Below, in pieces: positions 42,484 to 52,368 of a stretch of DNA of 64,000 bases. Source of the stretch: CAYQJL01 sp964612295 (GTDB lineage: Bacteria > Eisenbacteria > RBG-16-71-46 > CAIMUX01 > WJJG01); assembly GCA_964612295.1 (NCBI GenBank), contig CAZTDY010000003.1, forward strand, positions 90,871-154,870, read 5' to 3'. The first letter of the stretch is position 1. Each line of letters opens with the position of its first letter. The notes under the pieces were generated by a model. That model saw nothing but the letters and a program-made list of their open reading frames with translations. It did not search any database and was not told where the DNA came from. The translations under genes were made by a program, and so were the position numbers.

Positions 42484-45400
42484 ATGTCCTGGTTGTCGCC
42501 ATCCGCGCGGTTGATTCTGCTGGTCACCTGCCTCGTGGGGAGCTTCAGCGTCCCGCTCGCCGCCCAATCGGAGCCCTCAGGCGCCGAAGCGATCGCGGCC
42601 TTCGATGACTCCCTGGACGTGGCAACCTCCCTGTTCAAGCAGCGGCAGTACTACGACGCTGAGCCCCTTCTGCGCCGTCTCCTCCCGCAGGCCGAGGCGA
42701 TCTACGGTGCTTCCTCGGATAGCCTCGTCGAGGTCATCGACATGCTGGTCGGCGCCTCCTACCAGACGGGAAAGGCCCAGGCCGAGGAGACCATGTTGCT
42801 CGCGCGCCTGGCTGCCTCGACCCGCATTGAGCAACACGGGCTGCTCAATGTCGGAACAGCCAACAGCCTTTCGAATCTCGGGGTTGTTCACGCCATCCGC
42901 GGAGACCTGGCGACCGCCGATTCCATCTTCGCGCAGGTGCTCAACATCCGCGAGAACCTTGACTCCACCACTCCCGGACAGCTGGCGATCATCCTCGGTC
43001 ACCTCTCAAACGTGCGGACCATGCGCTCGGATTTCACAGGCGCCATTCCTTTGGCGCGGCGCTGTCTGGCTCTGCTCGAAGAGGAGTTCGGGGCCGACAG
43101 TCCTCGCACGTTCACGAATCGTCTCAATCTGGCAAACCTCCTGAGCAGAGTGCGCGACTATGTGGGCGCGCGACCCCTTCTGGACAAACAGATCGCGCTA
43201 CTTGAAGAGGCCGGGCTCGAAAACCACGATCTGGCCAGCGCCTATGCGACTCTCGCCCCCATCCACCACGTGATTGGAGACCGCGAAGAGTCCCTTAGGC
43301 TTCTCCGGCGCGTGCTGGCCATCGTGGAGAAGGTCCATGCCCCGAGCCACACCAGAGTTGCCGAGGCCACCCGCAATGTCGGCATCGCTCTGACGGGGGT
43401 GGGGCGCTACGAGGAGGCGCTGACGACCATCTTGCGCGGGCGGGAGATGTTCGAACGACACAACGGTCCGGACCACTTCGAGCTTGGTGACTTTGACCAG
43501 GATCTTGGGTACGTCTACATGCAGCTCGGGCGATATGAGGAGGCGCGGACGGCCATGCAGAGCGCGCTCAGGCTGCGTGGCCAGGCTCAGGGAGACAGGA
43601 CCCCCAAGATCCTCGAGGTTGTTGTGGATCTTGCGAATCTCTCGATGTTGGAGGGTCACTACGAGGATGCTCGCGCGAAGCTCACCCACATTGTGGAGAT
43701 CCTGTCCGAGGATCTGGGCGCGGACCATCGGTACGTTGCCCCCTACCTGAACAAGCTGGCGCGGGCCTGCGCGAAGGGCGGACACATCGAGGAGGCCATT
43801 GAATACGGGCTGCAGGCCGAGGGCATCTTCACCCAGCATGTCCGGCTCACCAGCCGGACGCTTCCCGAGCGCCAGGCGCTCATGTATGTGCAGCAACGCG
43901 GACTGGCGCTGGACCTGGTGCTGTCCCTCATGGATCAGAGCAGCGCCGAGGACCTGACGGGCCGGGTCTGGGACGCACTCATTCACTCCCGTGCGATGGT
44001 CCTAGACGAGTTTGCCGTCCGCAATCAGCAGTCCGGCTCCGGTCAGGATCCGCGCATGACCGCGTTGTGGGAATCCTATCAACAGGCCAGCACCGATCTT
44101 TCAAACCTCTACCTGCGCGAGCCGGGCGAGCTGGAACCTGACGAACACCGCCGTCTGCTCGACGATGCGCACCGTGCGATGGAAGATGCGCAACGCATGG
44201 TGGTGGGTGCGGGCGGAGCGGGCGCTCGACTGGAGCAGGCGCGCACCATCGGCTGGAGCAAGGTGCGGGCAGCCATGCCGCAGGGAGCCGCCCTGCTGGC
44301 ATTCGTCCTCCACCAGCAGTATGTCTCCAATCCGGGTTTGAACAGTGAGTACCCCCTTCGCTACCGGGCCCTGGTCCTGCCGACTCCCGATCAAGAACCG
44401 ATCTGTTTTGATCTGGGAGCAGCAGACGTCATCGACGAAGTGATCGGGGCGTGGCGAGAGGAAGTCACGATCGGCCCCCTGCGCACCGATCGCACTCGCG
44501 AGGCCTCCGCGGAGGCCTACCGGCACGTTGCGACCGATCTACGCCGGCTCATCTGGGATCCGGTGGCGCCCTATTTGGATCAAGCCGAGCAGGTCTTCAT
44601 CATTCCCGATGGTCAGATCCACCTCGTGAATCTGGCCGCGCTTCCCCACCAGGACGGGGGCTACTTGATCGAGTCCGGTCACGTTTTCCACGTCCTCACC
44701 GCCGAACGCGATCTGATCCAATCACCGCGCCACGCCTGCAGCCCGGACGTTCTGGTCATGGGAGCGCCGGACTTCGAGGGTTCTGCCCAGACCATCAGCG
44801 GAGTGCTCGGAGAGGGCGACTGGCAATCGCCGTTTCGGGGGGAGCGGCCGAGTTGCGAAGGCCTGAGCTCGATGCAGTTCTCACCGCTGCCCGCGGCGCT
44901 GGATGAGGTTCGCGAGGTCGCCGAGCTGTGGGAATCGGAACCGGGCGTGCATCTGATGGTCGGCAAATCTGCCAGCGAAGGGACGTTCAAGAAACTCGCC
45001 CCAAGCTGCGGAATCCTCCATGTAGCCACGCACGGCTTCTTTCTCAGTGGCGAGTGTCCTTCCGGTTTGGCCGGAACACGCGGCATTGGGGTTCTGGTTC
45101 CCGAGGACTCCGAGGGGGCCCCGCAGGACGATGCCGGCCAGCAGGCAACGGTCAACCCACTGCTCCTCTCGGGGCTCGCCCTGGCAGGGGCAAACCACAG
45201 GAGTTCGTCTGCATCGGATCGCGAGGATGGCATTCTCACCGCCCAGGAGATTGCCGCTCTGGATCTTTCCTCTGTGCGCCTGGCCGTGCTCTCGGCCTGT
45301 GAAACGGGCGCCGGAGAGGTTCTCAGTGGCGAAGGCATCTTTGGTCTCAGGCGCGCGTTCCGGATCGCGGGCGTGGGGACTCTGGTGACAAGTCTCTGGT

Positions 45401-45588
45401 CGGTTCAAGATCAGGCGGCCCGGGACTGGATGGCGTCCTTCTATCAGGCAAGCCAGACCGAGGGGCTGCCCATCAGCGAGGCCGTTCGCAAGGCCAACCT
45501 GCGGATCCTCTCGGATCGGCGCGCAGGCGGCGTCGATCCCCACCCCTTCTACTGGGCTGCGTTTGTCGCCTCGGGTGATTGGCGCTAG
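42484..45588 (+). CDS. Secreted TPR-CHAT protease-like protein
   Basis: Protein of 1034 residues with a signal peptide (LILLVTCLVGSFSVPLAAQ). About 10 tetratricopeptide repeats cover roughly residues 25-480 (NLGVVHAIRGDLATADSIF, DLGYVYMQLGRYEEARTAM). The C-terminal CHAT domain (about 690-1030) is caspase-like with catalytic His850 in LHVATHGFF and Cys939 in LSACETGAGE. CHAT proteases cleave specific partners, but the export signal makes an intracellular CRISPR-type effector role unlikely. ATG at 42484 follows AAGGTGGGG; the frame is open 66 bases upstream. Its TAG interleaves with that of the convergent subtilase. Confidence 0.85.
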   Translation: MSWLSPSARLILLVTCLVGSFSVPLAAQSEPSGAEAIAAFDDSLDVATSLFKQRQYYDAEPLLRRLLPQAEAIYGASSDSLVEVIDMLVGASYQTGKAQAEETMLLARLAASTRIEQHGLLNVGTANSLSNLGVVHAIRGDLATADSIFAQVLNIRENLDSTTPGQLAIILGHLSNVRTMRSDFTGAIPLARRCLALLEEEFGADSPRTFTNRLNLANLLSRVRDYVGARPLLDKQIALLEEAGLENHDLASAYATLAPIHHVIGDREESLRLLRRVLAIVEKVHAPSHTRVAEATRNVGIALTGVGRYEEALTTILRGREMFERHNGPDHFELGDFDQDLGYVYMQLGRYEEARTAMQSALRLRGQAQGDRTPKILEVVVDLANLSMLEGHYEDARAKLTHIVEILSEDLGADHRYVAPYLNKLARACAKGGHIEEAIEYGLQAEGIFTQHVRLTSRTLPERQALMYVQQRGLALDLVLSLMDQSSAEDLTGRVWDALIHSRAMVLDEFAVRNQQSGSGQDPRMTALWESYQQASTDLSNLYLREPGELEPDEHRRLLDDAHRAMEDAQRMVVGAGGAGARLEQARTIGWSKVRAAMPQGAALLAFVLHQQYVSNPGLNSEYPLRYRALVLPTPDQEPICFDLGAADVIDEVIGAWREEVTIGPLRTDRTREASAEAYRHVATDLRRLIWDPVAPYLDQAEQVFIIPDGQIHLVNLAALPHQDGGYLIESGHVFHVLTAERDLIQSPRHACSPDVLVMGAPDFEGSAQTISGVLGEGDWQSPFRGERPSCEGLSSMQFSPLPAALDEVREVAELWESEPGVHLMVGKSASEGTFKKLAPSCGILHVATHGFFLSGECPSGLAGTRGIGVLVPEDSEGAPQDDAGQQATVNPLLLSGLALAGANHRSSSASDREDGILTAQEIAALDLSSVRLAVLSACETGAGEVLSGEGIFGLRRAFRIAGVGTLVTSLWSVQDQAARDWMASFYQASQTEGLPISEAVRKANLRILSDRRAGGVDPHPFYWAAFVASGDWR

Positions 45589-47321
45589 CGAAGGACGACA
45601 ACCGATCGCGTCTTGGACGCCTCCGCCGCACCCGCCCGCACCAGATATACACCGGCCGGAACCGGGCTACCCGCATCATCCCGTCCGTCCCAACGCAAAC
45701 GATGTAACCCATGCGCGCGCAACCCCGGCTCCTGCAACCGCCGGACCAGCCGTCCGGCCGCATTGAACACGTCCACGCCGATCCGACCCGCCTGGGCCGT
45801 TTCGTAGTAGAGGGTCGTCGCCTCGGTGAAGGGGTTGGGGTGGTTGGGAAGCCAGCGGACTGGTACGATGCTGCGCGTATCGCCGCCGCGGACCGACGAG
45901 TAGGGCCTCAAATCCGCGATCGCCGCCACCATGTCGGGGAACGGGCCGATGTGTCCGCCAGATCCCTGAGGAATCCCCGTGTCGATCAGGAGCTGACGGA
46001 GCTCGACCGAACTCATCCGCACCCCGTAGAGATCCTCGCACAGGCCCTGCAGCGCCACGCACGCGCTGGCCACAAAGGGCGAGGCCGAACTCGTCCCACT
46101 GAAGCCGTTGGTGTAGTACTGAAGAGGATCCCCCCCGTAGGCGGCATACCAGCCGTATCCCAGGGTAAAGACGTTTTCGCCCCAACCCTGGACATTGACC
46201 CGCGAGCCGTAGGTGCTGAATCCCAGTTTATTGTGCGAGGTGTTGGAGCTGCCGGCGCCCACGATGATCGCGCCGCTGTCGCCGCGATCCAGGTACTCCT
46301 GGTAGGTGCCGCTGTCCAGATTCTGATTGCCGTTGCCTGCGGCGCCGACCACGACGACGCCCGCGTCCGTTCCGGCGTTGACCACCGTCCAGACGGCAGG
46401 ATCGAGCTCGGCCGGACCGTAGTTGTCACCGTAGTACTGGGTCTGCATCTCCAGGAGCACGACATCCCCCACGCTCGAATTGGCGATCGCGTTCGTGATA
46501 CAGGTCACCCGCCGGTAGCCTTCCTCCACGGTCCACTCGGGGTAGGTGTAGACTTCAGCATCCGGCACGAGCCCGCTGCAGCCGTATTCGTTGACCATCG
46601 CGGAGGTCTCTCCCACCACGGCCGTGCCGTGCTCGGCCCAGCCATAGGTATACACGTCGGGGTCGATGGTCTGGCCGGGTTCCAGATGCAGGTCGATCTC
46701 GTTGAGATCCTCATGATCGTAGACCCAGCCGTACTCACAGTCCGAGAGCCGCACGCCCGCGCCGCGGGCTCCCGCCTCCCAGGCGGCGTCGAAGTTCAGG
46801 CCGGGATCGGGGCGGCGGTAGGTCTGCAAGGCGACCAGATCGGGCGTATCCGGAGGAATGTCATACGGAGGCGGCATCTGAAGCGTCTGCAGATAGGCAA
46901 ACTCCACCGCCCCCAAGTTGTTCAGCAGCGCTCCCGCCTCGGGCAGGGTCAGCGCCCCTTCGGGAGACAGGTGAACGATCATCATTCCCGCGAGATCGGG
47001 CTGGGCCACGCCGGAGCGGGCCCGTGCGCGGTCTTCCAAGCTCCGCAGCGTTGATTCGGGAAGCCGGATGAGCGGTGAGAAGCGCAGGCCGTTTGATTGG
47101 GCCACCTCGTTCACCACGGTCAGATCAGCTCCACGCTCTGAGGCCAGCACCCCGGCGTCATTCGCCCGCGCGAGCACGGCGTCGTCGAACTTGACGATCA
47201 ACCGCTGCGGGTACTCTTCGAGAACCTGAAACGTCCCCACCGAGATCGGTTGGCGAGGCTCGAGCGCCCCCGCCTGGGCAACCGCCAGCGCGCAGAGCAG
47301 AAGAGCGAATCTACGAAACAT
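45585..47321 (-). CDS. Secreted S8 subtilisin-like protease with FlgD-like sorting domain
   Basis: Exported serine protease of 578 residues. Signal peptide about 1-20, a propeptide-like region to about 150, then the peptidase: Asp194 in RLSDCEYGW, His231 in EHGTAVVGE, Asn330 in GAAGNGNQN and Ser411 in GFSGTSSASPF. The C-terminal ~85 residues contain NHPNPF and VDVFNAAGRLVRRL, the FlgD/Por-type domain often used for secretion or surface attachment in FCB-group bacteria. AGGAGG stands before the ATG; the open frame extends six codons upstream. It could process other secreted proteins here, which is speculation. Confidence 0.9.
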   Translation of the reverse strand: MFRRFALLLCALAVAQAGALEPRQPISVGTFQVLEEYPQRLIVKFDDAVLARANDAGVLASERGADLTVVNEVAQSNGLRFSPLIRLPESTLRSLEDRARARSGVAQPDLAGMMIVHLSPEGALTLPEAGALLNNLGAVEFAYLQTLQMPPPYDIPPDTPDLVALQTYRRPDPGLNFDAAWEAGARGAGVRLSDCEYGWVYDHEDLNEIDLHLEPGQTIDPDVYTYGWAEHGTAVVGETSAMVNEYGCSGLVPDAEVYTYPEWTVEEGYRRVTCITNAIANSSVGDVVLLEMQTQYYGDNYGPAELDPAVWTVVNAGTDAGVVVVGAAGNGNQNLDSGTYQEYLDRGDSGAIIVGAGSSNTSHNKLGFSTYGSRVNVQGWGENVFTLGYGWYAAYGGDPLQYYTNGFSGTSSASPFVASACVALQGLCEDLYGVRMSSVELRQLLIDTGIPQGSGGHIGPFPDMVAAIADLRPYSSVRGGDTRSIVPVRWLPNHPNPFTEATTLYYETAQAGRIGVDVFNAAGRLVRRLQEPGLRAHGLHRLRWDGRDDAGSPVPAGVYLVRAGAAEASKTRSVVVLR

Positions 47322-47428
47322 GGTTGGCCTCCTCCTCATTGAGATTCCACCTCATGAGTTTAGCGCAACCAGGGCAAAGCGGGGCCAACTATTGTCCCTG
47401 TGGAAGAAGGCACGTGATCCGCCGGGGG

Positions 47429-48922
47429 CTAGAAGATCGATTCGCAGCAGAGTCGCACGAGGCGCATGACCGGATGCGGGAAAACGCCCAGGATGATGAC
47501 GAGGACCGTCACCAGCCCAAGGGCGAGTCCGCCGGCCGTCGTGATCCTCGACACGCGCTCGTGGGGCACCACCTTGACCTCGGTCTCGTCGCGAAGGTAG
47601 ATCGCGACCACCACGCGCAAGTAGTAGTAGATGCCCAGCGCGCTGTTCACCGCCAGCAGCAGAACGAGCGTCCAGAGCGCCGCACCGGCGCCCGCGCTCA
47701 GCAGCAGGAACTTGCCGACGAACCCGGCCGTCAAGGGAATGCCCGCCAGCGAGAAGAGCATGACGGTCAGGATCCCGGCCAGCCACGGACGGCGCCGGCT
47801 GAGGCCCCGGTAGTGCTCAATGTCATCGAGATCACTCGAGATGTCGTCATCCCCGGATCGATCGGCCGGTCTCGAGAGAGCGGTGATCACCCCGAACGCG
47901 CCCAGGCTCGTCACCGCGTAGGCCAGGAGGTAGAAGGAAACCGCCTCCCCGGCCGCGGGACCTCCCGCCAGGAAAGCCACCAGCACATACCCCAGGTGGG
48001 CGATGGAGGAATAGGCCAGCAAACGTTTCAAGCTCTGCTGATGCAGCGCCAGCAAGTTACCCAGGAACATCGAGGCAACCGCGAAGATCGAGAAGAGGAG
48101 CCACAGGCCCCCGCCCTGTTCGAAGTTCATCATGGAGGCGAAGCGCAACAGAAGCGCCATCACCGCGCCCTTCGAAGCTGTCGCCACAAACGCGGTGACC
48201 GGCGCCGGTGCGCCCTGGTACACGTCCGGCGTCCACATGTGGAAGGGCACGATCGCGAGCTTGAAGCCGAAGCCGACCACCATCATCCCCAGTCCGGCAA
48301 GAACCAGCACATTGCCCGCCAACGCGGTGGGGGTTCCCGCGGAACTGAGCAACTCGGCCATGCGGGCGAGTTCCATCGTTCCCAGGCGGGCGTAGATCAG
48401 AGCCATGCCGAAGAGCAGGAAGGCCGACGAGACGGCCGCCAGAATCAGGTACTTCACCCCTGCTTCGATCGAGATGGCCCGTCTTCGCAGATAGGCGATC
48501 ATGCCGTAGACCGAGACGCTCAGCAGTTCGAGCCCCAGGAAGACGGACATGAAGTGCGATGCGGAGGCAATCACCGTCGTGCCCAAAGTCGCCAGGACGA
48601 GCAGCATGTAGTATTCATCGCGATGGTGCCGCAGACCCTGGAAATACTGGACCGACAGCAGGGCCACCAGGAGACCGATCAGCAAGAGCATTCCCACGTA
48701 AAAGAGCGCATAGCTGTCCACGATGAAGAGCGGCGTGACCTGTGTGGAGGTGTCGGGCGCGGTCAGGAAGATCAGCACGAAGGCCGCCGCAAGCCCGAGG
48801 ACCGTCAGGGTGGCCGTGGTGGCCGCATTGCGGCGGATCGCGACGGCCACCATGAGAACCAACGAGAGAAGCCCCGTCGCCACGATGGGCAGAAGGGGCA
48901 CGAACTCAGCTATGCTGGTCAT
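47429..48922 (-). CDS. nuoN: NADH-quinone oxidoreductase subunit N
   Basis: Antiporter-like membrane subunit of complex I, 497 residues and about 14 membrane helices. It belongs to the NuoL/M/N family, with conserved helix LAYSSIAHLGYVLVAF and the Lys in TASKGAVMALLLR that supports proton translocation. It is the last gene of the nuo operon. Its ATG overlaps the nuoM stop by four bases (ATGA), which ties its translation to NuoM. Confidence 0.95.
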   Translation of the reverse strand: MTSIAEFVPLLPIVATGLLSLVLMVAVAIRRNAATTATLTVLGLAAAFVLIFLTAPDTSTQVTPLFIVDSYALFYVGMLLLIGLLVALLSVQYFQGLRHHRDEYYMLLVLATLGTTVIASASHFMSVFLGLELLSVSVYGMIAYLRRRAISIEAGVKYLILAAVSSAFLLFGMALIYARLGTMELARMAELLSSAGTPTALAGNVLVLAGLGMMVVGFGFKLAIVPFHMWTPDVYQGAPAPVTAFVATASKGAVMALLLRFASMMNFEQGGGLWLLFSIFAVASMFLGNLLALHQQSLKRLLAYSSIAHLGYVLVAFLAGGPAAGEAVSFYLLAYAVTSLGAFGVITALSRPADRSGDDDISSDLDDIEHYRGLSRRRPWLAGILTVMLFSLAGIPLTAGFVGKFLLLSAGAGAALWTLVLLLAVNSALGIYYYLRVVVAIYLRDETEVKVVPHERVSRITTAGGLALGLVTVLVIILGVFPHPVMRLVRLCCESIF

Positions 48923-50451
48923 CGCACACCTCCTTCCAAGTGATGCTCTTCTTGCGCGGCTGCCGGCGCCTCGATCGCGATCGAGGGGCGCAGGCGCTCG
49001 AGAGCCGGACGGGCAGCGTCGATCACCGGACGCGGGTAGAGTCCCAGCCAGACGATCACCGCCACCAAGATGGCCATCGTGAGGGTCTCCCGGAGGTTCA
49101 GATCAGGCATCTTGAGTCCGCTGGGTTTCTTCCCAAGGAAGGCGCGCTGCATGATGAAGAGCGAGTAGACGGTGGCGAACACCACCCCGATCGCCCCCAT
49201 CACCGCGGCCAGGGCGTTGACCTTGTAGGTGCCGAAGAGGATGAGGAACTCACCCACGAAGTTGCCGAGTCCGGGAAGCCCCAGCGACGCCATCGCAAAG
49301 ACCATCGCCATGGCCCCCATCCGCGGCGCGCAGGTCCAGAGACCGCCCATCTGGTCGAGGTCGCGCGTATGGATCCGCTCGTAGACCATGCCGGCCAAGA
49401 TAAAGAGTGCCCCCGTGCTGATGCCGTGGCAGATGAGCTGGATGACCGTGCCCTGCAGGGCGAGCTCGTTCCAGGAATACACCCCCAGAAGAACGAAGCC
49501 CATGTGACTGACGCTGGTATAGGCCACGAGCCGCTTCAAGTCGGTCTGCGCGAATGCCAGGACGGCGCCGTAGATGATGCCGATGATTCCGATCAGCATC
49601 GCCGTTCCCGCGAACGCCTCTGAAGCGTTCGGGAAGAGGGGCACCACAAATCGAATCAGGCCGTAGGCGCCAGTCTTCAAGAGCAGACCGGCCAGGATCA
49701 GGCTTCCCGCGGTCGGCGCTTCGCTGTGGGCATCCGGGAGCCAGCTGTGCACTCCGACGGCCGGTAGCTTGACCGCAAAGGCCACCAGGAAGCCGAGCAT
49801 CAGCCACCATTCGGTGCGCGGCGTGATGACCGTTCCCAACAGCTGCGTGTAGTCGAATGTGTAGTTGCCCGTGGCCTGGCCGTGGACGTAGTAGAGCCCC
49901 AGGATCGCGAGCAGCATCAACATCCCGCTGGCGAGGGTGAAGATGAAGAACTTCACCGCCGCGTAGACCCGGCGGCCATGGCCGTAGATGCCGATCAGGA
50001 AGTACATCGGCACCAGCATGACTTCCCAGAAGAAGTAGAACAGGAACAGGTCGAGGGAGAGAAAGACGCCGTTGATGCCGGTCAGGATCCACAAGAGGAA
50101 ACCGTAGTAGAGGCCGGCGCGAGAATGGATCTCGCGCCAGGAAATGATCACCGCCAGCAGGCCGACAAAGGCGGTGAGCACCACGAGCAGCATACTGAGC
50201 CCGTCGAGCGCAACGAACCAACTGATGCCCAGGTCCGGGATCCATTCAGTCCGCTGCGAGAGGAGCCAATCCCCCCGGTTTTCTAAGGCCGTTCCCGGCG
50301 CATGGCGGATCCACAGCCCGACGACGAGCAGGAACTGCGCCAGGGTGGCGACCAGGGCGATCCAACGCCCCGCGGCAGCGCTCTTGCGCCCGGCCAGGTA
50401 GGCCGCGAGTCCGGCGATGGCCGGCAGCAGTATCAGGAGGTTCAAGATCAT
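48919..50451 (-). CDS. nuoM: NADH-quinone oxidoreductase subunit M
   Basis: Antiporter-like complex I subunit of 510 residues, about 14 helices. Key features are the Glu in FFWEVMLVPMYFLIG, the Lys in FAVKLPAVGVHSWLPDAH and LKRLVAYTSVSHMGFVLLG, all conserved in proton channels of this family. It lies between nuoL and nuoN with four-base ATGA overlaps on both sides, so the three pump subunits are translationally coupled. Confidence 0.96.
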   Translation of the reverse strand: MILNLLILLPAIAGLAAYLAGRKSAAAGRWIALVATLAQFLLVVGLWIRHAPGTALENRGDWLLSQRTEWIPDLGISWFVALDGLSMLLVVLTAFVGLLAVIISWREIHSRAGLYYGFLLWILTGINGVFLSLDLFLFYFFWEVMLVPMYFLIGIYGHGRRVYAAVKFFIFTLASGMLMLLAILGLYYVHGQATGNYTFDYTQLLGTVITPRTEWWLMLGFLVAFAVKLPAVGVHSWLPDAHSEAPTAGSLILAGLLLKTGAYGLIRFVVPLFPNASEAFAGTAMLIGIIGIIYGAVLAFAQTDLKRLVAYTSVSHMGFVLLGVYSWNELALQGTVIQLICHGISTGALFILAGMVYERIHTRDLDQMGGLWTCAPRMGAMAMVFAMASLGLPGLGNFVGEFLILFGTYKVNALAAVMGAIGVVFATVYSLFIMQRAFLGKKPSGLKMPDLNLRETLTMAILVAVIVWLGLYPRPVIDAARPALERLRPSIAIEAPAAAQEEHHLEGGVR

Positions 50452-52367
50452 CGCATCACCATGATTGCCAGGGCCACCACCGCTCCGATCACGATCCCGA
50501 TGGCGTAGGTTCTCATCGTCCCGGTCTGCGTGGGCGAGACGAGCCGATGCAGACCGGTCGCCAGAAGAGCCAGGCCGGTGTAGAGGCGGTCAATCCAATC
50601 CGGCTTCGATACGTTTGCGATCCAGCCGTAGGGTCTCAGCAGAACGCGCTCGTAGACCCAGTCGAATCCGCACCCATCCATGAGGAACCCCTGAAAGGCC
50701 GCGCCACCGCTTGACCGGGTCATGGCGGCCGGGATGTCCGGCCGCTTCCGGAAGAGCCAGGCGGCCAGGCCAAGCCCGGCGAAACAGATCAGTGCGGCCG
50801 CCGCCTGCACGAGGATCTCGGCCGTGTGACTGTGATGAGCGCCCGCATGTGCATCGCCGTGGGCGGCCCCATGCGCAGCGGACTGGAATGTGCCTGCCAT
50901 GAAGTCGGAGAAGAGTGTGATGCCGCCCAAGGTCTGCGGCGTCTCGATGAATCCGCTGACCGTCGCGAGGATCGCGAGGATGACGAGCGGCACGAGCATG
51001 ACCGCGCCCGGACGATGGCTGACCCGCGTGCGCTCTTCGCCGAAGAAGACGATGAAGAGCAGCCGCCCGGTGTAGACCGCTGTGAAGGCCGCCCCGATGA
51101 GCCCCGCCGCAAATAGCCAGCGGCCGCCCGGAGGCCCGATGAAGGCCTCCCAGAGAATCGCATCCTTGCTGAAGAACCCGGAGCTGACGAGCGGGAGGGC
51201 CGCCAGAGATGCCGAGCCGACCACGAACGTCCAGAAGATCGTCGGCAGGACCCGGCGAAGACCGCCCATCTTGAAGATGTCCTGCTCATGATGCAGGGCG
51301 ACGATCACGGCGCCGGCGCCCAGGAAGAGGAGCGCCTTGAAGAACGCGTGGGTCATGAAGTGGAAGATCGCGGCCGAGTAGGCGCCCACGCCCAGAGCGA
51401 GGAACATGTAACCGATCTGGCTGATCGTCGAGTAAGCCAGAACCCGCTTGATGTCGCGCTGCACCAGCGCACTGAATCCCGAGATCAGGAGCGTGAGCGC
51501 TCCGATCACCCCCACCACGGTCATGGCGGTCGGCGAAAGCGAGAAAAGCGGGTGGGTCCGGGCGATCAGGTAGACGCCGGCGGTCACCATGGTCGCGGCG
51601 TGAATGAGCGCGCTCACCGGGGTGGGACCGGCCATGGCATCGGGCAACCAGGTCTGCAGGGGAAGTTGGGCCGATTTGCCCATCGCTCCGCCCAGCAGGA
51701 GCAGCGCGGCGGTCGTCGCCAACGCCGAGCCCACCGGCCAGGTGTGAACCGCTGCGCCGAGCATCTCCTGCAACTGCAGCGTACCGAGATGCCAGAAGAG
51801 GAAGAAGAGCCCCACCGCCATGGCCGTGTCGCCGACGCGGGTGACGATGAAGGCTTTCCTCGCGGCCCGTCCGTTGGCCGGGTCGGTGTACCAGAAGCCG
51901 ATCAGGAGATAGGAGCAGAGGCCCACGCCCTCCCACCCGAGATAGAGCAGGAGCAGGTTGTCGGCGAGCACCAGGATGAGCATCGAACTCACGAACAGAT
52001 TCAAGTAGGAGAAGAACCGGCTGAACCCCTCGTCATCGCGCATGTAGCCGATCGAGTAGACGTGAATCAGGAAACCCACGAAGGTGATCACGAAACTGAA
52101 CACGAGCGACAGCGGGTCGAGATAGAAGGTGAACTCCGGCGATAGCCCACCCACATCCCACCAGGTCCAGAGCTTCTGCACCCAGGGCTCCTGCGTGCCG
52201 GACGAGAGGTAGGCGATCCCGACGGCGATGGTGACGCCCGCCGACAGGCCCGCGGCGCCGCAACCGACCAGCGCGGCCGACATTCGCGGCAGGCGCGAGC
52301 CGAACAGCGCCAGGATCAGGTATCCCGCGATCGGCAATGCCGGTATGAGCCACAGCAGATCCGCCAT
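50448..52367 (-). CDS. nuoL: NADH-quinone oxidoreductase subunit L
   Basis: Largest antiporter-like subunit, 639 residues, about 16 helices including the long lateral amphipathic helix expected near the C-terminus. YLGWEGVGLCSYLLIGFWY carries the conserved Glu and GKSAQLPLQTWLPDAM the proton-path Lys. A His-rich loop (HGAAHGDAHAGAHHSH) between late helices is a local variation. One base separates it from nuoK. Confidence 0.96.
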   Translation of the reverse strand: MADLLWLIPALPIAGYLILALFGSRLPRMSAALVGCGAAGLSAGVTIAVGIAYLSSGTQEPWVQKLWTWWDVGGLSPEFTFYLDPLSLVFSFVITFVGFLIHVYSIGYMRDDEGFSRFFSYLNLFVSSMLILVLADNLLLLYLGWEGVGLCSYLLIGFWYTDPANGRAARKAFIVTRVGDTAMAVGLFFLFWHLGTLQLQEMLGAAVHTWPVGSALATTAALLLLGGAMGKSAQLPLQTWLPDAMAGPTPVSALIHAATMVTAGVYLIARTHPLFSLSPTAMTVVGVIGALTLLISGFSALVQRDIKRVLAYSTISQIGYMFLALGVGAYSAAIFHFMTHAFFKALLFLGAGAVIVALHHEQDIFKMGGLRRVLPTIFWTFVVGSASLAALPLVSSGFFSKDAILWEAFIGPPGGRWLFAAGLIGAAFTAVYTGRLLFIVFFGEERTRVSHRPGAVMLVPLVILAILATVSGFIETPQTLGGITLFSDFMAGTFQSAAHGAAHGDAHAGAHHSHTAEILVQAAAALICFAGLGLAAWLFRKRPDIPAAMTRSSGGAAFQGFLMDGCGFDWVYERVLLRPYGWIANVSKPDWIDRLYTGLALLATGLHRLVSPTQTGTMRTYAIGIVIGAVVALAIMVMR

Positions 52368-52368
52368 C

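Noticed and set aside
42413..42486. Direct repeat GGGAGTGTGCA before the TPR-CHAT gene
   Set aside because: Only two copies, one of which includes the ribosome-binding site; no sign of a mobile element or binding-site array.
42484..45588. TPR-CHAT gene as part of a type III-E CRISPR (Craspase) or gasdermin defence system
   Set aside because: There is no CRISPR array, gRAMP or gasdermin gene nearby, and the protein carries a signal peptide.
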